Below the pieces are notes generated by a model. The model saw only the letters and a list, made by a program, of their open reading frames with translations, searched no databases and had not been told where the DNA came from. A program made the position numbers and the translations under genes. From Pueribacillus theae (GTDB taxonomy: Bacteria > Bacillota > Bacilli > Bacillales > UBA6769), in NCBI RefSeq assembly GCF_003097615.1, contig NZ_QCZG01000012.1, forward strand, positions 16,835-80,834: a DNA stretch of 64,000 bases, in the 5' to 3' direction. Positions 1 through 6,440 of this stretch are shown piece by piece (the first letter of the stretch is position 1; each line of letters starts with the position of its first letter).

Positions 1-23
1 CAATAAAATAAATGCTATTATAC

Positions 24-59
24 TTGTCAAATGACAACTTAACATGTCAAAATTATGAT
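24..59 (+). promoter_or_regulatory. Promoter with overlapping operator-like palindrome for the element regulator
   Basis: A sigma-A-like promoter reads ATGACA (31-36), a 17-nt spacer and TATGAT (54-59). A perfect inverted repeat TTGTCA-AA-TGACAA (24-37) covers the -35 box, and a further TGTCAA half-site follows at 45-50. Its position just before an XRE-type regulator gene suggests autoregulation; that is inferred from layout only. Confidence 0.6.
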
Positions 60-84
60 AAAAACAAAATAAGGAGTGGTGAAG

Positions 85-303
85 TTGGCAACCAGGAACA
101 ATCTGAGGGTATTAATGGCAGAGAAAAACATAAATATTTCACAACTTTCGGAGGTGACGGGAATTTCAAGAAATACAATCACCAATATTTATCATGAAAA
201 AAATAAAAGAATTGATTTTAACACAATCAAAACTCTATGTAATTTCTTTAACTGCACGCCAAATGACCTAATTATTATTGATAAACAAGGGAAAGGAGCC
301 TAA
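85..303 (+). CDS. XRE/Cro-C1 family transcriptional regulator of the integrated element
   Basis: This is a 72-residue DNA-binding protein that is little more than a Cro/C1-type helix-turn-helix; the HTH spans roughly residues 17-38 (ISQLSEVTGISRNTITNIY). Such compact XRE proteins act as Cro-like regulators in phages and integrative elements. The TTG at 85 is preferred because AAGGAG at 71-76 lies 8 nt upstream; in-frame GTG codons at 76 and 79 overlap that ribosome site. It opens the leftmost visible operon and is followed at once by the excisionase-like gene. The palindrome at 24-37 over its promoter is a plausible operator. Its exact regulatory sign, activator or repressor, cannot be told from sequence. 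Confidence 0.8.
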   Translation: MATRNNLRVLMAEKNINISQLSEVTGISRNTITNIYHEKNKRIDFNTIKTLCNFFNCTPNDLIIIDKQGKGA

Positions 304-305
304 CC

Positions 306-539
306 ATGATCGAAAGGCAAACTATGACGGCAAAGGAAGCAGCCCAATATATAGGTGTGTCTTACTGGCTTATTTTAGAAATGGCGAAACGGGGAGAAAT
401 TCCCTGCATAAGAGCGGGAAAAAGGGTTCTATTCCGTAATGAGGCGTTAGATCTCTGGATGAGTGGGCAGGAAATGCGATCCATGCAGCAAAGTGTCAGC
501 AATAAGGAATATGGAGTTTTGCGGAAAATTGAAGTATAA
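306..539 (+). CDS. Excisionase-family / MerR-like HTH DNA-binding protein
   Basis: The protein has 77 residues and carries the winged helix-turn-helix common to excisionase-type proteins (HTH_17): MTAKEAAQYIGVS at residues 7-19, then the wing with GEIPCIRAGKRVLFR around residues 31-45. Known members bend DNA as recombination directionality factors or act as small regulators. The ribosome site AAAGGAG (291-297) sits 8 nt before the ATG. The gene lies 2 nt after the XRE regulator and 12 nt before the primase gene, so it is co-transcribed with replication genes. With the attachment site at the other end, a role in excision is the natural inference, but regulation is possible too. Confidence 0.75.
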   Translation: MIERQTMTAKEAAQYIGVSYWLILEMAKRGEIPCIRAGKRVLFRNEALDLWMSGQEMRSMQQSVSNKEYGVLRKIEV

Positions 540-551
540 GCGGGTGGACTT

Positions 552-1151
552 ATGGGGGCCATTGATTTAATCAAACATCATGTTCCTATCATGGACGCCT
601 TAGATCGGTATGCCGGAGCCAATTTCTCAAAGGCTAAAACAAACCGCTCCCGCTTTAATATCCATTGTCCCTATCATGCCGACAGAAACCCGAGTTTTAC
701 GGTTTACACAGATACAAACACTTTCAGGTGCTGGAGCGGCTGCAATGACGGCAAGCCGGGCGATGTAATCGACATCGTAAGGCTTTCTTACAATTTGGAC
801 ACCAAAGAAGCCATTCAAACATTGATGAATGATTACGGATTGAAAAATCCCAATAGTGAGCAAATGAGAGAATGGCAGAAAAAAAGAGCCGAGCAGCAGG
901 AGCTGCTGGCCATATCTAAAGCCTTAGATAACAAAGTTAATGAGAACATAGAGGCATTAAGACGGCTGGAAACCTACTTAAAAAAGCAGCTAACAGCCAT
1001 TAAAACAATCGAGGATATGGAGCGGATTGGCGAGCTTTACCACTCTTTGCAGCAAATAGAATACTGGCTTGATTGTTTAATAGACCCAAATCCTATTACA
1101 CAATTTGGAGCGGTAAAAGAAGCGGAACAATTTCTGAAACAATGGACTTGA
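552..1151 (+). CDS. CHC2 zinc-finger protein, primase-like, replication protein of the element
   Basis: This 199-residue protein has a DnaG-type CHC2 zinc-binding region near residues 37-65: CPYH, then NPSFTVY, then FRCWSGC. In primases this finger recognises template DNA. The segment after it (GDVIDIVRLSYNL) also matches the DnaG N-terminal region. No TOPRIM catalytic domain follows; the rest looks helical and charged, possibly a coiled coil. It may therefore be the DNA-recognition half of a split primase working with the large DUF3987 protein encoded 19 nt downstream. The pairing of a CHC2 protein with DUF3987 is common in phage-like and integrative elements. It is catalytically inactive alone unless another subunit supplies the active site. 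Confidence 0.8.
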   Translation: MGAIDLIKHHVPIMDALDRYAGANFSKAKTNRSRFNIHCPYHADRNPSFTVYTDTNTFRCWSGCNDGKPGDVIDIVRLSYNLDTKEAIQTLMNDYGLKNPNSEQMREWQKKRAEQQELLAISKALDNKVNENIEALRRLETYLKKQLTAIKTIEDMERIGELYHSLQQIEYWLDCLIDPNPITQFGAVKEAEQFLKQWT

Positions 1152-1170
1152 AAAGTTGGTGATACCATAC

Positions 1171-3030
1171 ATGAATCAATCAAACGCTGAATTATTGTCA
1201 AAGCATTTTTCAAAGGAAGAGATTCAAAAGACATTGGGCGTACATATAGATACTCCCGGTGTAGCCACTCAGCAAAAGAAGCTAAACAACAGCGCTGAAA
1301 CAGAATGGGAGCCGCCTATCCCTTTTGATGAAAAATCACTGCCTCCTTTCCCCTCTTCCATATTCCCCAATTGGTTAAGGGCTTATGTGGAAGGTGTGGC
1401 AGAATCAACACAAACGCCAATAGATGCGGCAGCCATAGGGGCTATTGCAATTTTATCAACCGCTCTTACAAAAAAGTTTTATGTGAGCATTACGCCGGAA
1501 TGGAAAGAATCATTAAATACTTACACTATTTTAGCATTACCCCCAGGCAATCGAAAAAGTTCTGTTTTCAAGGCATTACAGGAACCTATTACCGCTTATG
1601 AAAAAGAAGAGCGGGAGCGGATGGAACCCCTTGTATCGGAGCAAAGAGCCACATTGAAGGCGAAAAGAAAAAGAGTAGAACAATTGGAAAAGGACTATGC
1701 CAAAAATGGAGACAACGCCATATTAAGTGAAATTACCACTCTTAATGCAGAAATAGACAGTGAAGAAATTTTGACCATCCCCCGTTTCATTACCGGTGAT
1801 GTAACAGCGGAGAAATTGGGTGTATTGATGGCAGAAAACAATGAACGAATAGCGGTTTTATCGGCAGAGGGCGGCGGGGTTTTCAGCAACATGGCTGGCC
1901 GTTATTCCAGCGACGGCAGGGCGAATATTGAAATCTATTTAAACGGCCACACAGGAGACTATACCCCCATTGATCGGATAGGCAGGGAACCAATTCTTTT
2001 AAATGAACCATGCTTGACTATTGGCCTGTTTGTACAGCCAGAGGTTGTCCGGGATGTCCCGCCTTCCTTTGATGAACGGGGGCTTATGCAGCGGTTTTTA
2101 TATTCTTTCCCCCCTTCTATTGTGGGATACCGAAAAATTGACCCGGAATCTATACCGAATGAGATTAAGAACCAATACTTAACCAATATCAAAACAATGA
2201 TGCAGCTACAAACAGGGGAACCCGTCAAATTGACGTTTAGCCAATCCGCTCATAAAGTTCAATTGGACTTAAGGCAGCATTTAGAATCCATGTTCAAAGA
2301 TGGTGAGCGGCTAGCGGATATGAAGGAATGGGGTGGAAAACTGGCGGGGCAAATAATAAGGATAAGCGGGCTATTACATGTATCAGAACACATAGGCAGC
2401 CTATCCCCTGGAAACCCGGATATAAGCAAAATTCCAACTGAAATTGGCCGGGAATCATTATTAAGAGCCTGTCTTTTGCTTGATTACTTTATTGAACATG
2501 CAAAAGAAGCCTATGGAGTAATGGCCATAGATGAAACGGCCGAGGACGCAAAACATCTTTTAAAATACCTTGTTCAAAATGGGAAGCAAAAATATTCAAA
2601 GCAAGACGCCTGGCAAGGAACAAGAGGAAGATTCAAAACCGCTTCAAGGTACGATATGGCCATTAATGAACTAGAGCAAAGGAATTACATTAAAAAGATT
2701 GATCGTAACACAAAAGGAAGAGGCCGAAAAAGTTATGATTTATTATTAAACCCTATGCCTACAATTCCTAGTATTCCTAGAAATGGCCAAAGCGTTGATA
2801 TATCAAGGATTACGAGCAATCAAGAAAAGGACCCTACTAATAACCTACATTCCCTAGAATTAAATAATGATAGCGAAAAAATCAATTCTAGGAATACTAG
2901 GATTAATAGGAAACAGCAAGAAACCTACTTTAAACCCAATGACAGCAAGGGTTCAACTAATTCTAGGAATAGTAGGGATGAATTTCTAGGATATGAAAAT
3001 AAAAATGATGATGGAAGCGAGCTTATTTAA
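1171..3030 (+). CDS. DUF3987 family P-loop replication protein (putative helicase/replicase)
   Basis: This is a large protein of about 619 residues. A P-loop-like motif PPGNRKSS lies near residues 124-131. A coiled segment (roughly 150-190) follows, then a conserved EGGGVFSNMAGRY block and NEPCLTIGLFVQPEV, all characteristic of DUF3987 proteins from phages and mobile elements. The family is thought to act in replication as a helicase-like ATPase. A winged-helix-like region (about 470-530) precedes a low-complexity tail rich in Asn, Ser and Arg. That tail is encoded by iteron-like DNA repeats (2764-2994). ATG 1171 is preferred because GGTGAT lies 7 nt upstream; in-frame TTG 1156 and GTG 1159 are alternatives. 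It follows the CHC2 gene directly. Confidence 0.8.
   Translation: MNQSNAELLSKHFSKEEIQKTLGVHIDTPGVATQQKKLNNSAETEWEPPIPFDEKSLPPFPSSIFPNWLRAYVEGVAESTQTPIDAAAIGAIAILSTALTKKFYVSITPEWKESLNTYTILALPPGNRKSSVFKALQEPITAYEKEERERMEPLVSEQRATLKAKRKRVEQLEKDYAKNGDNAILSEITTLNAEIDSEEILTIPRFITGDVTAEKLGVLMAENNERIAVLSAEGGGVFSNMAGRYSSDGRANIEIYLNGHTGDYTPIDRIGREPILLNEPCLTIGLFVQPEVVRDVPPSFDERGLMQRFLYSFPPSIVGYRKIDPESIPNEIKNQYLTNIKTMMQLQTGEPVKLTFSQSAHKVQLDLRQHLESMFKDGERLADMKEWGGKLAGQIIRISGLLHVSEHIGSLSPGNPDISKIPTEIGRESLLRACLLLDYFIEHAKEAYGVMAIDETAEDAKHLLKYLVQNGKQKYSKQDAWQGTRGRFKTASRYDMAINELEQRNYIKKIDRNTKGRGRKSYDLLLNPMPTIPSIPRNGQSVDISRITSNQEKDPTNNLHSLELNNDSEKINSRNTRINRKQQETYFKPNDSKGSTNSRNSRDEFLGYENKNDDGSELI
2764..2994. repeat. 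Iteron-like repeats inside the 3' end of the replicase gene, candidate origin
   Basis: Variants of CTAGGAAT or its complement recur. ATTCCTAGTATTCCTAG is at 2764-2780, ATTCCCTAGAATT at 2849-2861, TTCTAGGAATACTAGG at 2886-2901, TTCTAGGAATAGTAGGG at 2961-2977 and TTTCTAGG at 2983-2990. Several copies are spaced about one helical turn apart and they occur in both orientations. They encode the low-complexity Asn/Ser/Arg tail, so the DNA repeat rather than the protein seems to be conserved. Origins inside an initiator gene are known in phages such as lambda. Confidence 0.6.
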
Positions 3031-3447
3031 ATGGAGATCGTGAAAATCATAGATGGAGTGAATCGGGCAGGGTGTGACCTATTGGCCGAGGATGAACATA
3101 TCCGAATAACTGACAGCAAACACCTTCCCGCTTCCCTTAAAGAGAAGATAAGGGAAAATAAGGACGTAATATTGGAAGCCTTAAACAGGGACATAAAGGC
3201 CAAAAAAGCCGGCTTTATGATTGGACTTACTGGCAAAGTGTATACCCGCTCTTTAAGCAAAAATAGCATGGTCTATATCGAACAGATAGGCAGCCAGTGG
3301 GAGGCGTGGCGGGAAACTTACCAAAAAGGCAGGCACAGAGCCATAAGCGTAAAGGTGATATGCAGCGGGTCCACATTTGAGTACGTCCTGCTAAAGGCAA
3401 AGGGATATTTTGATTACATCGAGCGGAAGCGGAGGGAAAGAAAATAA
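3031..3447 (+). CDS. Unknown protein with a TubC-docking-like N-terminal segment
   Basis: The protein has 138 residues and starts directly after the DUF3987 stop codon, so translation is probably coupled. Residues 1-50 resemble the small TubC N-terminal docking-domain fold: a short hydrophobic strand, a polar beta pair (EHIRITDSKHLP) and a closing helix ending KDVILEAL. Such segments recur at the start of phage and mobile-element replication proteins. Residues 60-138 are basic and Trp/Tyr-rich, ending in a run of Arg and Lys that could touch nucleic acid. I do not recognise the second half. Its place between helicase and nuclease suggests a replication or recombination accessory role. Confidence 0.6.
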   Translation: MEIVKIIDGVNRAGCDLLAEDEHIRITDSKHLPASLKEKIRENKDVILEALNRDIKAKKAGFMIGLTGKVYTRSLSKNSMVYIEQIGSQWEAWRETYQKGRHRAISVKVICSGSTFEYVLLKAKGYFDYIERKRRERK

Positions 3448-3485
3448 ACGCTTTACCGATTAGATACCACTTTACAGACAAGGAA

Positions 3486-3986
3486 ATGAAAGAGCTGCTT
3501 TCTTCCATCGTTATTTTGATAGATACCCGGGAGCAGCAGAACAAACACATTACCGATTACTTTAATCGTAAAGGCATATCCTACAAAACTAGAAAATTAG
3601 AATATGGCGACTATGCTGCCTATATTCCCGCTAACGAGGTTTTAAACATTCCAAGGCCTTTATACTTCCCGGCGGCTATTGAGCGGAAAAACAGCGTGGA
3701 CGAGCTGGCAAGCACCATAAAAGAGCGGATCCGCTTTGAAAATGAATTAATCCGCTCCCAGCGTTCAAAATTCCTGTTACTGGTTGAAGAAGCGGACGGG
3801 TACCAAAATATCATTACCGGCCAATACAAAAGCCAATACAACGCAAAAGCCCTGCTTGCATCCTTAAAGGCGTTTGAAATGCGGTATGGCTTCCAAAGCG
3901 TCTTTATTTCCCCTAAAACAAGCGGGAATTATATATATCATCATTTCTATTACCTTATTAGGGAAACGCTGAAATCAGGCATTTGA
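3486..3986 (+). CDS. ERCC4/XPF-family nuclease
   Basis: This is a 166-residue ERCC4-type nuclease domain. The catalytic signature is readable: VILIDTREQ near residues 9-17, LEYGDYAAY near 39-47, and AIERKNSVDEL around 68-78 (the ERKxxxD motif). Helical FENELIRSQ follows. The family includes structure-specific nucleases and phage recombination nucleases, so it may process branched replication intermediates of the element. The start is uncertain. ATG 3486 has only a weak AAGG 2 nt upstream, while the open frame continues upstream to 3414 and reads RYHFTDKE just before the ATG. A good GGAGG lies at 3431-3435 but no standard start codon follows it. Confidence 0.75.
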   Translation: MKELLSSIVILIDTREQQNKHITDYFNRKGISYKTRKLEYGDYAAYIPANEVLNIPRPLYFPAAIERKNSVDELASTIKERIRFENELIRSQRSKFLLLVEEADGYQNIITGQYKSQYNAKALLASLKAFEMRYGFQSVFISPKTSGNYIYHHFYYLIRETLKSGI

Positions 3987-3999
3987 AAGGGGTGAGATC

Positions 4000-4179
4000 A
4001 TGTTCAATCTAACAGCAGCAGAGGAAGCAAGGGAGAAAGAAAAAATAAGGCGGCTTCATTATTTTTTAAGCAAGGTAAATGCAGCGGGAAAGCTCCCTCT
4101 ATTTACTTCCAGGAGAAAAAACAGATGGCGGCGGTTAATGCAATACAAACAGGCAATGAACCAAAAATATTTTAGATGA
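4000..4179 (+). CDS. Small basic unknown protein of the element (59 aa)
   Basis: This short gene encodes 59 residues starting MFNLTAAEEAREKEKIRRL and ending QKYFR. It has a strong ribosome site (AAGGGGTGA, 3987-3995) a few bases before the ATG. The product is highly charged, with an acidic-to-basic N-terminal helix and a SRRKNRWRRL cluster near residues 38-47, as in nucleic-acid-binding peptides. It follows the nuclease gene by 13 nt and precedes the next gene by 14 nt, so it belongs to the same operon. I recognise no family. Confidence 0.6.
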   Translation: MFNLTAAEEAREKEKIRRLHYFLSKVNAAGKLPLFTSRRKNRWRRLMQYKQAMNQKYFR

Positions 4180-4193
4180 AGGGGCAATGAAAA

Positions 4194-4544
4194 ATGACAA
4201 CAGCAAAAGCATGTAAAATGGAATACCTTTTGAAGTTTATTCAAGAAAAAGAAATGGACTTACCCAGCGGCACAATGGATGCTATATTACGGACCTTTCA
4301 CACGGTAATTAATGGGGACTTACAAAAACTTTATGATGAATTAACATCAAACGGCAGAAACCTTTTTATAGACTTTCAAAAGGCATCCTATGGTATTACA
4401 CTCCCGGAAAATCATGATATGGATGATATGTATATTAAAGGGTTCTTTGAAGGTATGCGGGGTTACTGGCTGTTTATTAGGATACTGGAAGCGGCTGGCT
4501 TATTAAATGAAAGTAACGTGGTAGAGGTTAAAGATCATGAATGA
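4194..4544 (+). CDS. Unknown mobile-element protein (116 aa)
   Basis: A 116-residue, mostly helical protein with no motif that I recognise. It has AAGGGG (4179-4184) about 9 nt upstream of its ATG. The last two-thirds are aromatic-rich, with MDDMYIKGFFEGMRGYWLFIRILEA-type composition around residues 78-103. No signal peptide or transmembrane segment is evident. It overlaps the next gene by 8 nt, so the two are translationally coupled. The tight packing in the element operon supports a real gene. Confidence 0.6.
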   Translation: MTTAKACKMEYLLKFIQEKEMDLPSGTMDAILRTFHTVINGDLQKLYDELTSNGRNLFIDFQKASYGITLPENHDMDDMYIKGFFEGMRGYWLFIRILEAAGLLNESNVVEVKDHE

Positions 4545-4740
4545 AGAAAGAATGAATCTTCTTATTGGCGAGATCGTGGCAATCAATGAGGAAATTGAGG
4601 AATTTTCAGCCGAGGGATTAAACGTGTCCGAATTGGTCACAGAGCGGAACAGGCTGATTGTAACGGTTGATAGGTATTTGATGGTACATACAGTGAAAGC
4701 CGCTCCTGGGGCAACAGGAACGGCACAGGCTTCACTGTAA
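4537..4740 (+). CDS. Small unknown protein of the element (67 aa)
   Basis: A 67-residue acidic protein whose start overlaps the end of the preceding gene by 8 nt. Residues 1-50 look like a helical hairpin (IGEIVAINEEIEEFSAEG, then SELVTERNRLIVTVDRYL), as in small phage accessory proteins. The tail is Ala/Gly/Thr-rich. Its stop codon lies inside a perfect palindrome (4731-4748). I do not recognise a family. Confidence 0.55.
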   Translation: MNEERMNLLIGEIVAINEEIEEFSAEGLNVSELVTERNRLIVTVDRYLMVHTVKAAPGATGTAQASL

Positions 4741-4748
4741 ACAGTGAA
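4731..4748. repeat. Perfect palindrome overlapping a stop codon
   Basis: TTCACTGT-AA-ACAGTGAA is a perfect 8-bp inverted repeat with a 2-nt centre. A further half ACAGTGAA occurs at 4689-4696. No U-tract follows, so it looks more like a protein-binding site than a terminator. Confidence 0.5.
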
Positions 4749-4844
4749 ACACAACTAATATAAGGGTATCGCCTTTTTGCAATGTTAGCAAGAGGGCTGC
4801 CCTTTTTCTGTATCGGAAATGACATATTAGGGGGAGCGGATCCA

Positions 4845-5036
4845 ATGCGGGAAAAACTGATTGAAATAAAGCTACAGGGCTATACAGTCTTTCTAACCCA
4901 TGATGAAATACAGCAGCTATTGAAGAAAGATGCCGCTATTTGGAAAGAAGCGATTAAGCGGGGCAAATATATATTGAGAAGCAGAAAACAGCGTACACGG
5001 GAAAATGAGAAGTTTTCAGGGGAGCGGATAGAATGA
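4845..5036 (+). CDS. Small basic unknown protein of the element (63 aa)
   Basis: This gene encodes 63 residues from ATG 4845, which has GGGGGAG (4830-4836) 8 nt upstream; an in-frame ATG at 4782 lacks a ribosome site and would add an unlikely leader. The N-terminal part alternates as a beta hairpin (LIEIKLQGYTVFLTHDE), and a helix and a basic tail follow (RSRKQRTREN). It could be a small DNA- or protein-binding factor. Its stop overlaps the ATG of the next gene by 4 nt. Confidence 0.6.
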   Translation: MREKLIEIKLQGYTVFLTHDEIQQLLKKDAAIWKEAIKRGKYILRSRKQRTRENEKFSGERIE

Positions 5037-5428
5037 AGGTGCGGAGCTTTAACCAATTTTTAAAGGACACAGAGGCCATATTCAAAATGGAAAATGACAT
5101 CATAGCCGATAAGCTGAAACAGGGTGTGAACGGGCTGGAATGGCTTATCATGCAGGTTGTTATAGACGACGATCGCAAGGAATCATTAAGCAACTACGTC
5201 CGAATATTGGAAGTTACTCAAACGAATAAAGAACAGCTTTTTATTGATGCAGCATTTATGGACCATGAATCTTTTTATGAAAAGCATGAACTTAATTGGT
5301 GGATAGCCTTTGATGAAGCATTGACCTACTTTTCCATACTGAAAAAGTCGGATTATGAGCGGTATTTTGACATTATGCAGACTATAAACCTGCATTTTAA
5401 AGGTAAATTACCTACAAATGATGCATAA
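5033..5428 (+). CDS. Unknown mobile-element protein (131 aa)
   Basis: A 131-residue acidic, helical protein that overlaps the preceding gene by 4 nt (ATGA). It is rich in Asp, Glu, Phe and Tyr, with a WWIAF patch near residues 88-92 and paired hydrophobic helices. No catalytic motif, signal peptide or membrane helix is seen. It is the last gene before the repeat-rich gap at 5429-5642. No family is recognised. Confidence 0.6.
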   Translation: MKVRSFNQFLKDTEAIFKMENDIIADKLKQGVNGLEWLIMQVVIDDDRKESLSNYVRILEVTQTNKEQLFIDAAFMDHESFYEKHELNWWIAFDEALTYFSILKKSDYERYFDIMQTINLHFKGKLPTNDA

Positions 5429-5430
5429 AA

Positions 5431-5595
5431 GGGTGCAAAAACGGGTGCAAATGCAACCTTTTTATAGCAACGTTGCAACCCTCTTTAAAGCCTTATGTAT
5501 CAAGGGGTTAAGGGGTTTTCGTTGCAAAAACGTTGCATGGAATTCCCTTATCATTTAGGGATATTTACAAAACGGAACAAAGAAAGGTTGCAACG
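5431..5595. repeat. GTTGCAA iteron-like cluster upstream of the last element gene
   Basis: TGCAA/TTGCA half-sites recur in a 165-bp gene-free stretch. GGGTGCAA is at 5431 and 5443, TGCAACC at 5452, GCAACGTTGC at 5467 (palindromic), GTTGCAACCC at 5472, CGTTGCAA at 5520, AACGTTGCA at 5529 and GGTTGCAAC at 5586. Both orientations occur. The cluster could be a replication origin, a partition site or a multi-site operator for the gene at 5643. Confidence 0.6.
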
Positions 5596-5642
5596 GCTGC
5601 ATAAACATAGCGCAAAAAAATTTTCATTTGGAGGTGGTACAA

Positions 5643-6239
5643 ATGGGTGGTTATGGTAGCGGCCTTTATGGAAGCGGTGCAGCAAAAGGGAAAACAGCAG
5701 TGGAACATTGCCGGAGTATTGATATTAGGAAATTACAGCGGGAAAATATGTTATTGGCGGGCGCCGCTCTTACCTTAACATGGAGCAATGAAAAAGGTGA
5801 GGAAACAGGCTCCATTAGCTTGATTGTCAAAAAAGATTATATCATCCTTGCATACAAGGTGAATGATGAACCAATAAGAACAAACGTTTATTTGGATTCC
5901 ACTAAAACGGGCTATGGCCTTAGAAAGTGGTTTCTATGCCCTGCCTGTAATAAAAGAGCAGCCATTCTTTATTTAAAGGGAAAATATTTTGCATGCAGAT
6001 CATGCCATGAATTGAATTACAGAAGCAGCCAACTTTCCGGGGACATGGGTTACTATCATGACCAATTAAGGAAGTTATGTAAGCGATTAGGGGCTGAATA
6101 TGACCCTACTGCCTTTTACCCGCCGGATAAGCCCAAAGGCATGCACTGGAAAACATATGAAAAAATAGCGCAAAGGTATATGTATTGTGTGACACAGCGG
6201 GAACGTTTATGGCTGGAAGGTGCAAGGAGGCTTTTATAA
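5643..6239 (+). CDS. MGGYGSG zinc-ribbon protein of unknown function
   Basis: The protein has 198 residues and begins MGGYGSGLYGSG. It carries a zinc ribbon near residues 103-127 (FLCPACNKRAAILYL, then YFACRSCHELNY) and ends with a KPKGMHWKTYEK block near 161-172. I recall a widespread uncharacterised family with the same three parts: a GGYGSG start, a four-cysteine finger and a C-terminal KPKxMxxxTY motif. It is often found on mobile elements and in proteobacteria as well. The start at ATG 5643 follows GGAGGTGG (5630-5637) by 5 nt. It is the last gene before the attachment site, a cargo-like position. Zn-dependent DNA or RNA binding is plausible but unproven. Confidence 0.65.
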   Translation: MGGYGSGLYGSGAAKGKTAVEHCRSIDIRKLQRENMLLAGAALTLTWSNEKGEETGSISLIVKKDYIILAYKVNDEPIRTNVYLDSTKTGYGLRKWFLCPACNKRAAILYLKGKYFACRSCHELNYRSSQLSGDMGYYHDQLRKLCKRLGAEYDPTAFYPPDKPKGMHWKTYEKIAQRYMYCVTQRERLWLEGARRLL

Positions 6240-6240
6240 A

Positions 6241-6348
6241 TTGGGGACATAACATAAAATGAACCGCTCATAAACATTGTTATACCGGGTTTTACTTCGT
6301 TTATGAATTGGGGACATAATGGGGACAAATAGCCTAAAATGTCCCCAA
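6241..6348. repeat. GGGGACA repeats next to the attachment site, possible integrase arm sites
   Basis: TTGGGGACAT occurs at 6241-6250 and 6309-6318, TGGGGACAAA at 6321-6330, and the complement TGTCCCCA at 6341-6348. Direct and inverted short repeats 100-200 bp inside an attachment core are typical arm-type sites for tyrosine integrases. No gene is visible here. Confidence 0.5.
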
Positions 6349-6408
6349 AAATAACTGGATGAAAACAAAACCAACGCTGAAAAACCTTGATTTTACGCCA
6401 TTTAACAA

Positions 6409-6425
6409 ACTATAACTGTTATAGT
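6409..6425. repeat. Palindrome close to the attachment core
   Basis: ACTATAAC-T-GTTATAGT is a perfect 8-bp inverted repeat around one base. It lies 16 bp from the tRNA-derived core, where integrase, excisionase or a host factor could bind. Confidence 0.45.
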
Positions 6426-6440
6426 CCAACTTCATAAAAG

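Noticed and set aside
1371..1601. Plus-strand 76-aa frame with cysteines inside the DUF3987 gene
   Set aside because: It is a +1-frame shadow of the replicase gene without a ribosome site.
4782..4844. Upstream in-frame ATG for the 63-aa element gene
   Set aside because: It has no ribosome site, while ATG 4845 has GGGGGAG at ideal distance.
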